Assembly: GCA_001295865.1 (NCBI GenBank)
Contig: LJHW01000026.1
Span: 1 to 64,000, forward strand
Direction of reading: 5' to 3'
Length of the DNA stretch: 64,000 nucleotides
From: a beta proteobacterium AAP65
GTDB lineage: Bacteria; Pseudomonadota; Gammaproteobacteria; Burkholderiales; Burkholderiaceae_C
The first letter of the stretch is position 1. The number at the start of each line of letters is the position of its first letter. Both the position numbers and the translations under genes were made by a program. Below, piece by piece: positions 16,048-24,175 of the stretch. The notes beneath the pieces are model-generated. The model saw only the letters and a program-made list of their open reading frames with translations, made no database searches and was not told the origin of the DNA.

Positions 16048-18612
16048 TCAATCGGCCAGCGCCTGGCGGGCCAGCACCTTCACGCGCTGGTTGATCGTGC
16101 TGTCGCCCGCGGGGCGCAGCTGCGCCAGGAAGATGAAGACGCTCTTCGTCTCGGGGTCGACCATGTATTGCGGCACGTAGGCGCTGCCCCAGCCGTACGT
16201 GCCCGGGCTGGCGAGTTCGCTGCGCGTGCCGGGGTTGCTGGCCACCCAGAAGCCGAAGCCCGCGCCTTCGGCATCACCCGTGAACTTCGCGCCCAGGTGG
16301 TCGCGCGTCATCATCGCCACGGTGGCCGGGTTGAGCAGGCGCACGCCGTCGAGCACGCCGCCGTTGAGCAGCATCTGCAGGAAACGCGCGTAGTCGGGCG
16401 CGCTGCTGATCAGCCCCGCGCCGCCCGAGGCGAGCTTGCGCGGGCCGCGCAGGAAATCGCTGTTGGCCGGCGTTTCCTTCAGCACCAGGCGCCCGGCTTC
16501 CAGCGCATACACATGCGCCAGGCGTGGCGCCTTCTCAGGCGGCAGGAAAAAGTGCGTGTCGGGCATGCGCAGCGGCTGCGTGATGCGCTGTTCGACAAAA
16601 CGCTCCAGCGGCAGGCCCGACCAGATCTCGATCAAACGGCCCAGCACGTCGGTGGCGTAGCCGTACTGGAAGGCCTCACCCGGGTGGCCTTGCAGCGGCA
16701 GCTTGGCGAGGCGTTCGGTCCACTGGCCGACGGTCTCGTCCAGGTGCAGCAGGTACCAGTCGTTGAAGCCGGCGCGCTTCCATTCTTCTGCCGCGGGGCC
16801 GCTGCCGTAAGTGAGGCCGGCGGTGTGCAGCAGCAGGTCGCGCACGGTGATGGCGCGTTTGGGCTTTTCCAGCCGAGGTGGCGTGCCTGGGGCCGAGCCT
16901 GCTGGCGGTGCCACGGCCACCTGCACGTTCGCGAACGCCGGCAGCCACTTGTGGATGGGGTCGCGCAGCAGGAAGTGGCCTTCTTCGTAGAGCATCATCG
17001 CCGCCACCGTGGTGACGGCCTTGCTCATGCTGGCCAGGCGGAAGAGCGTGTCGGGGCGCATGGCCTCCTTCTCTTCCACACGCGCCAGGCCCTGGGCCTG
17101 GAAAAACACCGGCTGACCGTGCCGCGCCAGGAAGGTGACAGCACCGGCCAGGCGGCCCCGGTCGATTTCGCGCTGCACCGCGGCCTGCAGGCGTGTGATG
17201 CGTTCAGGGTAGACGGGCGCAGCGCCTGCGCCGGTGGGCGGGCGCGGGCCGGTGTTCGCTGCCGTGTCGGTGTCGCCCGCGGGCCGCTGCTGCGTGGTCA
17301 GCGGGCTCGGTGCGATCCCGATGTCGGCCAGCGCGGGTGGCCGTGCCGCGTAGACCACGGGCGCATCAGGCCGCAGCTGGGCGGCGATCGGCAGCTTCAG
17401 GTCTTGCAGGCCCTGCGCCACCAGGCCGGCCAGCAGCCAGGCGCCGGGGTTGTTGTGGTGCGTGGGGTCCACGCGGCCGTCGGCGCCGGTGGCGAAGAGG
17501 CCGGGCGCTTGCGCCGGGCCGTAGGCGGCATACAGCGTGCGGCTCGCGGCATTCAGATCGAGCAGCGGCACCTGGGCCTCGGTGGCCACGGCGCGCATCG
17601 CGGCCACATGGTCGGCCAGCGTGGCGCGCAGCGAGCCGTCGGCCTCGAAAAAACGGCGCTCCACCGGCGTCACCAGCACCGGCTGCAGGCGCGCGGCCTG
17701 CAGCGCAGCGAGGTGCTGGCGGATCTCGGCCTGGTAGCTGGCCACGTTGCCGCTGCCGTCGCGCAGCTGCTTCTGGTCGTTGTGGCCGTACTGCATGAGC
17801 ACGGTGTCGCCGGGGCGGGCCAGCGCCAGGATCTTGTCGAGGCGGCGGCGCTGCAGGCTGTCGCGGAAGGTCTCGCCGCTCTGCGCCAGGCTCACCACCG
17901 CGGCGCCCGGGCCGAACCATCGCGGCAGCATCTGGCCCCAGCTGGCATAAGGCTCGCGCGACTGGTCGGCCACGGTGCTGTCGCCCAGCACGAAGAGCAG
18001 GGGCACCTGCACCGGCTCGATGCGCAAGGCCCGTAGCACGCCAGGCGCGCCGTGGACTTCCAGCGTGAGCTTGCCGTCCCAGTTCCAGGCCTCGTCGACG
18101 CTTTCGCGCGGCACGCGCAAGGCCACCTGGCCGGCGGCGCGGTTGGGGCCGGCGCTGAACTGGGCGTTGCGCACGTGCACGGTGAAACTGGCCTCGGCCG
18201 TGCGGCGCGGCGCGGTGGCCACGTTCTGCAGCACCAGGCGGCGCAGCTCGGCCTTGACGGTGGTGCCACCCGCTTCTGGCGTGCCGCGCAGCGTGGCGGT
18301 GACGCGGTAGCTGCCTTCGGGCAAGGCCACCGAGAAGTAGCGTGCGGGGCCGCTGCTGGCGGTCAGCGGCTCGAAGCCGTGGCCGCGCTCGGTGCTGTAG
18401 GGCGTGTCGGCAGCCACGCGCACGGCGCCGGCCGGGACCGGGCCACTGCCGAAGTGGAAACGCTGCACAGCCGCGGCGGGCTGCACCAGCGCGGCTGACT
18501 TGGCGGCTGACGTGGCGGCCGCCTGCGCCTGCGCGCCAGACGCCGCAGGCAGCAGCAAAAGCGCCGCCAGGGCCAGCGCGGTGGTGGTGAACAGCGGGCG
18601 CATCGTGCTCAT
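16048..18612 (-). CDS. rhamnogalacturonan acetylesterase (CE12) fused to a beta-lactamase-fold serine hydrolase
   Basis: This 854-residue exported two-enzyme fusion has a signal peptide (1-31). Residues 50-200 form a galactose-binding-like sandwich. Residues 204-410 are an SGNH/CE12 esterase with FVLGDSTVADQS (Ser212), YGHND (Gly276-Asp279) and VDPTHHN (Asp382, His385). After a Pro/Ala/Thr linker (about 430-465), residues 470-854 form a class-C beta-lactamase/family VIII esterase domain with SMSK (Ser528, Lys531), a Tyr motif at 650 and YGWGSAYVPQY. CE12 enzymes deacetylate RG-I. The second domain may be another deacetylase or feruloyl-type esterase. ATG 18612 overlaps the PL26 stop as ATGA. 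Confidence 0.9.
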   Translation of the reverse strand: MSTMRPLFTTTALALAALLLLPAASGAQAQAAATSAAKSAALVQPAAAVQRFHFGSGPVPAGAVRVAADTPYSTERGHGFEPLTASSGPARYFSVALPEGSYRVTATLRGTPEAGGTTVKAELRRLVLQNVATAPRRTAEASFTVHVRNAQFSAGPNRAAGQVALRVPRESVDEAWNWDGKLTLEVHGAPGVLRALRIEPVQVPLLFVLGDSTVADQSREPYASWGQMLPRWFGPGAAVVSLAQSGETFRDSLQRRRLDKILALARPGDTVLMQYGHNDQKQLRDGSGNVASYQAEIRQHLAALQAARLQPVLVTPVERRFFEADGSLRATLADHVAAMRAVATEAQVPLLDLNAASRTLYAAYGPAQAPGLFATGADGRVDPTHHNNPGAWLLAGLVAQGLQDLKLPIAAQLRPDAPVVYAARPPALADIGIAPSPLTTQQRPAGDTDTAANTGPRPPTGAGAAPVYPERITRLQAAVQREIDRGRLAGAVTFLARHGQPVFFQAQGLARVEEKEAMRPDTLFRLASMSKAVTTVAAMMLYEEGHFLLRDPIHKWLPAFANVQVAVAPPAGSAPGTPPRLEKPKRAITVRDLLLHTAGLTYGSGPAAEEWKRAGFNDWYLLHLDETVGQWTERLAKLPLQGHPGEAFQYGYATDVLGRLIEIWSGLPLERFVEQRITQPLRMPDTHFFLPPEKAPRLAHVYALEAGRLVLKETPANSDFLRGPRKLASGGAGLISSAPDYARFLQMLLNGGVLDGVRLLNPATVAMMTRDHLGAKFTGDAEGAGFGFWVASNPGTRSELASPGTYGWGSAYVPQYMVDPETKSVFIFLAQLRPAGDSTINQRVKVLARQALAD

Positions 18613-21389
18613 GCCTTGGGCAGGTGCTGGCCCACCCAGGCCAGGTTCTGCATCGCCGCCAGGCTCCACTGCGCGGCGTCGTTGGTGCTGATCCACGGCG
18701 CCACGTCCACCGGGCGCAGCACGGCCGGGCCTTCGATGCGCGTGGTGGCCAGCGGGCGGTTGCCGAAACGCCGGTCGCCCAGCATCTCGGCCCAGGCGCG
18801 GCGCGCCAGCGCGGGGTCGTTCAAACGCATCGCGGCGTAGGCCGTCAGGCGCGAATGGCCCACCGTCAGCGCGTTGGTGCCGCCGTGCGGCATGCCGAGT
18901 TCACGCCGCTGCTCCGCCACCGGCGCGTTGTAGAGGCGGCAGTACTGCAGCCAGGCTTTTTCGAAGCCCGGCACCTCGATGAGCTCGATCAGCTCGGCCA
19001 GCATTTCCACCAGGCCAAACACCGCGCTCAGGTGGCTGGCGGCCACACGGTCACCGATCAGGCTGCGCAGCTCGCCGGTTTCGGGGTCGTAGCCGGCGCC
19101 GGCGGCGCTGAAGAAACCGTGTTTCATGCCGGCCACCGAGACCATGCCGCGGCGTATCTTGTCGCGCCAGCGCACGTCACCCGTGCGCTCCCATGCGGTG
19201 AGCCAGTTCGCGAGCATCGAGCCCCAGTCGGTGCCCACGCCCATCACGGCCTGCCCGGCTGGCAGCTTGGGCGCGTCTTTGACCTTGCGCGTGGGGTTCA
19301 GCGCGATCAGCTGGCGGTCGGCGGTGGTCAGCATCTGCAGCACGTCGCCCACACGCTCGTCGGCGGTGAGGTAGTGGTACTGGCGGCGGTAGGCCGCGGT
19401 GCTGATGCGCAGCTGCTTGGCGCTGTCGCTCCAGTGCAGCACGCCGTGGCGTGTGCCCAGGCCTTTGAAGCGGCCGAGGTGGTAGGTGTCCACCTCGGTG
19501 GTGTGGCGCACCATGGCTTCGGCAAAGCGGAAGACATCGGCGCGGCCGCTGCGGAAGAACATGCTCCACAGCCAGAGATCGGGCGAGAGCTCGCTGTTGG
19601 CCCAGGCGTAACCGCCGACGTCGTAACGCCACTCGTGGCGGTCGGCGTCGAAGGTGTGGTGCACGTCGCCGTAATCCCAGAAGCCGGTCCAGCGGCGCTG
19701 CTCGGCCTGGCCCTGGTAGAACTTGACCAGGAAATCGAGCCGGTCTTCCAGCGCCGCTTTCAACGGGGTGCTGCGGTCGGGCAGCGTCCACAGCGTGCCG
19801 AAGACGCGGGTGCTCAGGTAGCGCTGCGGTGCGGCCACCAGCAGCGGCGGCGTCTGCACCAGGCCGGCGAGCTGCACCAGCCGTTCACGCGTCGGCGTGC
19901 CGGCCAAAGCGAAGAGCGTGAGCTCGTGGCTGCGGCCCGCGCCCACGGCGGTGTCGAAGCCCGGTTCCCAGTCTTCGTAGGTGACTTCCAGGCCTTCGAG
20001 CTGTTTTTCGAAGGTGTCTTGCCCCAGGCCGTCGTGGTAAGGCCGCAGGTCCATGGCCGGGGCTTCGGGTGCCCAGAACCAGCACGTCACTTGCGTGGTG
20101 GGGGTGTGCGCGTTGCGGATGTCGAACTGCGCCGGGTGGCGCTGCCAGAAATCGCGCAGGCCGAAGGCCACGCCACCGCGGGTGTCGCCCACGTAACCCA
20201 GGCCCGCGGCGCGGCCGCCCCAGGCGCTGTGCACCCAGGTGTGGCCGGCTTGCGTGCGCTTCTTGATCTGGAAGCTGTCGGGGCCCAGCTGCGAGAGCGT
20301 GACATCGCCCCAGGCCGGGATGCGTTCGAGGAACTTGCGCACCGAGGGGTGCCAGGTGTCGCTGGGCGGGCAGGGCTGGCCGGCCAGCTGCGCGGCACGC
20401 ACGGCAGCGCCGGGGTCGCGGCGCAGGCCGGTGAGGCCGCGCACGGCTTCGGCCCACAAGCCGTAGGCGGCTTTGCCGTTCGGGCCCTGGCCTTCACCGG
20501 CAAAACGCACATGCCGATCGTGCGGCGCATCGCGCAGCGGCACCTCGAACTGCAGGCCCAGGCCGCGGATGAAATCCTGCTGCGGCGCGCCGTCGAAGAC
20601 CCAGCTGTGCATCACACGCAGCGCGTCGCCGCCGGCGTAGAAATACAGGCGCAGGTCGAAGGGCAGCCAGGCCCGTGCAGCGCCAGGTGCCGTGTTGCGG
20701 TGTTGGCCTTGCAGGCGCAGCACGGCGCGCTGCGGGCCGCGCTGTTCCACCGTCACTTGTTCGAGCTGACTCTCGAAATGAGCGGTGGCCGTCGTTTTGC
20801 CTAGGGCTGGACCCTCGCTCTGCGCCACCAGCTTCACGCCGCGCATCACCTCCACACCGGCCCGCGTGACGCTGCGCACCAGCAGCGGGCCGCGTCGGGG
20901 CACCACGGCGACGACGGTGCCGGTGTCGACGGTGAAGGCTTCTGCGCTGTCGGCCACCGTCACCACCACGCCGGGCGTGGACGGTGCGGCTTGCCCTGCG
21001 GCCAGCGGCTGCACCTGCCAGCCCTCGCCGACGCTGACGCCGGGGGCGATGGCGTGGGCCGTCCACTTCAGCGAGCCATCGGGCCAAAAGGCCAGCGGCC
21101 AGCTCTGCAGCGGGTGGGCCTGGCCTTGGGCATCGCGCAGCACCAACGCCTGCTGGCGCTGCACCTGGCCACGCGCCCAGGGCAGGCCCCAGGTGAGGCC
21201 GGCGTGCAGCGCGGGTGCGCTGCCGTCCAGCCAGCGCAGGGCCAGCGGGTCGGCGGGGGCGGCAGCGGGCGCAGCGGCAGTTGCGGCCGTGGGTACAACC
21301 GCCGCGGCGCCGCCTGCAGCGGCCAGCCCGAAGGCAGCACCACCGCCGACAAACTGGCGCCGGTTGAAACGGGGAGAGGGCTCGGTCAT
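18609..21389 (-). CDS. PL26/YetA-like exo-rhamnogalacturonan lyase, Tat-exported
   Basis: This 926-residue protein has a twin-arginine signal (NRRQFVGGGAAFGLAAAGG) from the ATG at 21389; an upstream in-frame extension lacks support. The body follows the PcRGLX/YetA family: an N-terminal sandwich (LRWLDGSAPALHAGLTWGLPWA, QSWPLAFWPDGSLKWTAHA), a central catalytic part (FWDYGDVHHTFDADRHEWRYD, WANSELSPD) and a C-terminal helical toroid-like region. Penicillium PcRGLX is an exo-acting lyase of family PL26. The enzyme would release unsaturated GalUA-Rha disaccharides from RG-I chain ends in the periplasm. Tat export suggests it folds in the cytoplasm first. The catalytic residues are not assigned from sequence. 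Confidence 0.88.
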   Translation of the reverse strand: MTEPSPRFNRRQFVGGGAAFGLAAAGGAAAVVPTAATAAAPAAAPADPLALRWLDGSAPALHAGLTWGLPWARGQVQRQQALVLRDAQGQAHPLQSWPLAFWPDGSLKWTAHAIAPGVSVGEGWQVQPLAAGQAAPSTPGVVVTVADSAEAFTVDTGTVVAVVPRRGPLLVRSVTRAGVEVMRGVKLVAQSEGPALGKTTATAHFESQLEQVTVEQRGPQRAVLRLQGQHRNTAPGAARAWLPFDLRLYFYAGGDALRVMHSWVFDGAPQQDFIRGLGLQFEVPLRDAPHDRHVRFAGEGQGPNGKAAYGLWAEAVRGLTGLRRDPGAAVRAAQLAGQPCPPSDTWHPSVRKFLERIPAWGDVTLSQLGPDSFQIKKRTQAGHTWVHSAWGGRAAGLGYVGDTRGGVAFGLRDFWQRHPAQFDIRNAHTPTTQVTCWFWAPEAPAMDLRPYHDGLGQDTFEKQLEGLEVTYEDWEPGFDTAVGAGRSHELTLFALAGTPTRERLVQLAGLVQTPPLLVAAPQRYLSTRVFGTLWTLPDRSTPLKAALEDRLDFLVKFYQGQAEQRRWTGFWDYGDVHHTFDADRHEWRYDVGGYAWANSELSPDLWLWSMFFRSGRADVFRFAEAMVRHTTEVDTYHLGRFKGLGTRHGVLHWSDSAKQLRISTAAYRRQYHYLTADERVGDVLQMLTTADRQLIALNPTRKVKDAPKLPAGQAVMGVGTDWGSMLANWLTAWERTGDVRWRDKIRRGMVSVAGMKHGFFSAAGAGYDPETGELRSLIGDRVAASHLSAVFGLVEMLAELIELIEVPGFEKAWLQYCRLYNAPVAEQRRELGMPHGGTNALTVGHSRLTAYAAMRLNDPALARRAWAEMLGDRRFGNRPLATTRIEGPAVLRPVDVAPWISTNDAAQWSLAAMQNLAWVGQHLPKA

Positions 21390-21396
21390 CGCGGCT

Positions 21397-22986
21397 TCAG
21401 TCGTAGTGCTTTTCAGGCGGGCGGCGGTTCTTGCCACCGCGGCCCCACAGGTCTTCAAAACGCCAGCCCGTCAGCTCTTCGACGATGCGCTTGCTGGCCG
21501 GGCTCTCGGCCTCGGTGGCGCCCTGGCGCAGGCGTTCCACCTCGTTGACCAGCACCCAGTGCGAAGCCGCGTTCAGGCGGAAGCTGCGCGCCGCCCACAG
21601 GCCCAGCAGCATGGCCGTGATGGGGCCGAGGATCATCACCAGCGTCACGGCCTGGATGGCCTCGGCCGTTTGCACCACCACCTCGCCGGGGCGGCTCTTG
21701 GGCGAGACATAACCGCCCAGGTCGATGAGCCAGCCCGTGGCCACGATGGCCGCGCTTTGTGCGACCTTGCGCACCATGGTCATCACGCCGGCAAAGATGC
21801 CTTCGCGGCGCTGTCCCGTCACGGCCTCGTCCACATCGGGCAGGTAGTTGTAGACCGACCAGGGCACGAAGTTCAGCGTGCCGCGGCCCAGGCCGGCCAG
21901 GATGATGGGCGCGAACAGCCACAGCGCCGAGGGCGGCGCCGCGTTGCCACCGCGCTGCTGCAGGTAGAGCCAGCCGTAGAGCAGGGTGGCGCTGATGAAC
22001 AGCGTGATGGCCACGCGGTAGGCGTACAGCGGCCCCACCTTGATGACCACGCGGATGGCGATCATCACGCTGACCAGCTGCGCGATGTACATCACCGTCA
22101 TCAGCTGCGAGATGGCCAGCGTGGCGCCCAGCGTGCCCAGCAAGACCGTCGCCACGAAGATGGGGAAGGCGGTGTTGAAGATGTCCTGCGAGAGGTAGCC
22201 GCCGAGATACAGCGAAAGATGCTGGCGGAAGGCGCGGATGCGCAGCGTCGAGAACAGATCGCGGAACATCTTGAACGGGATCTGCGCCGCCTCGGCCCAG
22301 CTCAGTGTGGACACCGGTTGGCGCAGCTCTTCTTCGGTGTAGGGCCGCTCCCACGAGGACAGCAGCACGATCAGCACCACCAGGCTGAAGAGGATGCCGA
22401 AGATCACCGCCATCCAGAAGAAGGGCTCGGCCGAATCCTTGCCGCCGAACTGCGCGATCAGCAGCGTGGGCAGGTAGCTTGCCAGGATGGCCGAGCCTTG
22501 GGCCACCAGCATGCGCGCGCCGGCGAACTTGGCCTTCTCGGCGTAGTCCTTGCTCATCTCGGCGGCCATGGTTTCCCAGGGGATCAGGAAGGCCGTGTAG
22601 AGCAGCTCGAAGAAGATGAAGACCGCGAGGTAGTACCAGAAGCTCTGGCCCGTGACGAAGAGCAGCGCAAAGCAGGGCAGCAGCGGCAGCACCACGATGA
22701 GGAAGATGCGGCGCCGCCCGATGCGCCGGCCGATGCGGCTGTGGCGCATGTTGTCGGACATGTAGCCGATCAGCGGGCAGCTGATGGCTTCGATCAGGCG
22801 CGGCAGGCCCAGGATGAGGCCGGCCTCCACCGCCGTGAGGCCGCAGAAGGTGACGAAGAAGTAGAACAGCCAGCCGGTGATGACGGCCTGCGCGCCGGCG
22901 CCGAGCATGTCGCCCGAGCCCCAGCCCCAGTAGCTGCGCCAGGTGGGTTGGCGCGCGGGCGCGCCGAGATTGCTTGCAGCGCCCAT
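21397..22986 (-). CDS. GPH/MFS-type sugar symporter
   Basis: This 529-residue inner-membrane carrier has about twelve hydrophobic segments. It shows the glycoside-pentoside-hexuronide family features: an N-terminal W-SYWGWGSGDMLG segment, PLIGYMSDNMRHSRIGRRIGRRR after helix 2-3, and FIPWETMAAEMSKDY after helix 5. It would bring rhamnogalacturonan disaccharides or oligosaccharides from the periplasm to the cytoplasmic GH105, whose gene it follows. ATG 22986 is chosen; a GTG two codons earlier overlaps the GH105 stop (GTGA). It gives the locus a second inner-membrane route beside the ABC transporter. Confidence 0.87.
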   Translation of the reverse strand: MGAASNLGAPARQPTWRSYWGWGSGDMLGAGAQAVITGWLFYFFVTFCGLTAVEAGLILGLPRLIEAISCPLIGYMSDNMRHSRIGRRIGRRRIFLIVVLPLLPCFALLFVTGQSFWYYLAVFIFFELLYTAFLIPWETMAAEMSKDYAEKAKFAGARMLVAQGSAILASYLPTLLIAQFGGKDSAEPFFWMAVIFGILFSLVVLIVLLSSWERPYTEEELRQPVSTLSWAEAAQIPFKMFRDLFSTLRIRAFRQHLSLYLGGYLSQDIFNTAFPIFVATVLLGTLGATLAISQLMTVMYIAQLVSVMIAIRVVIKVGPLYAYRVAITLFISATLLYGWLYLQQRGGNAAPPSALWLFAPIILAGLGRGTLNFVPWSVYNYLPDVDEAVTGQRREGIFAGVMTMVRKVAQSAAIVATGWLIDLGGYVSPKSRPGEVVVQTAEAIQAVTLVMILGPITAMLLGLWAARSFRLNAASHWVLVNEVERLRQGATEAESPASKRIVEELTGWRFEDLWGRGGKNRRPPEKHYD

Positions 22987-22988
22987 GG

Positions 22989-24152
22989 TCACAGGAAGCG
23001 GTAGTTGAATTCGACGAGCGCCAGCAGCGCCATGCTCTGCCCGAAGGGCATGCTGGTCAGCGGGATGTCCTTGTATTCCTGCAGCGTGTTGAACACCGGC
23101 GTGCCGAAGGACACCTGCGTGAGTTCACCCGCGTGATTGATGTGCCGGCGCACGGCCAGCGCGGCACGGCGGCCCACGGCCTCGTACTCGGCCGGCAGCA
23201 GGCCCAGGCGCACGCCCTTCAAGATGCCGTAGGCAAAGCCCGCGGTGGCGGCGGCTTCTTCATAAGAACTGGGGTCGTCCAGCAGCGTGCGGAACATGCC
23301 GCTCTCGGTCTGCAGCGGCGCCAGAGCCTTCACCTGCGCGAGCAGCGTCTCGGTGAGGAACATCCGCAGCGCATCGCCCTCGGGCAGGGCCAGCATCTCG
23401 ATGAACTCGGGGATGGCGATGGTCACCCACGAGTTGCCGCGCGCCCAGCGGGCGCGCGCGAAGTGGTGGCGGCCCTCGAAGGTCCAGCCGTGGAACCACA
23501 GGCCGGTGGCGGGGTCGGCCAGGTACTTCACGTGCACCATGAACTGGCGCTTGGCTTCTTCGATGTAGTGCGGGCGCTTGAGCACCTGGCCGATGCGGGC
23601 CAGCGGCAGCACGCTCATCATCAGCGTGTCGTCCCACAGCTGCTGGTGGTTCACGCTGTTGTAGACGATGTGCTGCAGGCCGCCTTCTTCGGTGCGCGGC
23701 ATCTGCTTGTAGACCCACTCACCCCACACGTCGAGGTAGGGCTGGTAACCCGGCGTGCCGGTGCGCTCGTACAGGTTGGCCAGCGTGAGAAACGGCGCCA
23801 CCGTGTTGATGTTGCGCGAGGGCGAGCCTTCGGCGAAGCGGTCGGTGAACCATTGCGTCATGGTGGTCCAGGCGGCCTCGTCGCCCGTCATCTGCCACAC
23901 CTTCCACAGGCCGTAGAGGCCGATGCCCTGCGTCCATTCGAAGCCGTGCCAGCTCTTGGTGTCGATGACACGCCCGTCTTCCAGCTTGAGCAGGAAGCTG
24001 CCGTCCACGTCCTTGATGTTGACCAGGTTGTGGATGACGCGGCGGATGGTGTCTTGCCAGTCGGCGCGGTCGGCGCCGAGGCCGGCGACGTGGTGGCCCA
24101 GTAGCGGGTGGATGCGCTCGGGGTGGGTGGGGATCAGGACCTGGTTGTTCAT
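22989..24152 (-). CDS. GH105 unsaturated rhamnogalacturonyl hydrolase
   Basis: This 387-residue cytoplasmic enzyme of the YteR/YesR type has an (alpha/alpha)6-barrel pattern. Motifs are DTKSWHGFEWTQGIGLYGLWK, NHQQLWDDTLMMS (catalytic Asp175), FHGWTFEGRHHFARARWARGNSW and the closing VNTLQEYKD-like sequence. It hydrolyses the unsaturated galacturonyl residue made by PL4, PL11 and PL26 lyases, giving rhamnose and a 4-deoxy-keto-uronate. No signal peptide is present from ATG 24152. A TTG at 24179 overlapping the GH2 stop would add nine residues and is less likely. Keto-uronate-processing genes are not in the window. Confidence 0.93.
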   Translation of the reverse strand: MNNQVLIPTHPERIHPLLGHHVAGLGADRADWQDTIRRVIHNLVNIKDVDGSFLLKLEDGRVIDTKSWHGFEWTQGIGLYGLWKVWQMTGDEAAWTTMTQWFTDRFAEGSPSRNINTVAPFLTLANLYERTGTPGYQPYLDVWGEWVYKQMPRTEEGGLQHIVYNSVNHQQLWDDTLMMSVLPLARIGQVLKRPHYIEEAKRQFMVHVKYLADPATGLWFHGWTFEGRHHFARARWARGNSWVTIAIPEFIEMLALPEGDALRMFLTETLLAQVKALAPLQTESGMFRTLLDDPSSYEEAAATAGFAYGILKGVRLGLLPAEYEAVGRRAALAVRRHINHAGELTQVSFGTPVFNTLQEYKDIPLTSMPFGQSMALLALVEFNYRFL

Positions 24153-24175
24153 CGCAAGACTCGGGAAAAAAGGGT

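Noticed and set aside
14035..18036. Plus-strand open frame of 1333 codons
   Set aside because: Antisense to the PL4 and CE12 fusion genes, with low-complexity composition and no domain. The minus-strand genes have clear motifs and signal peptides.
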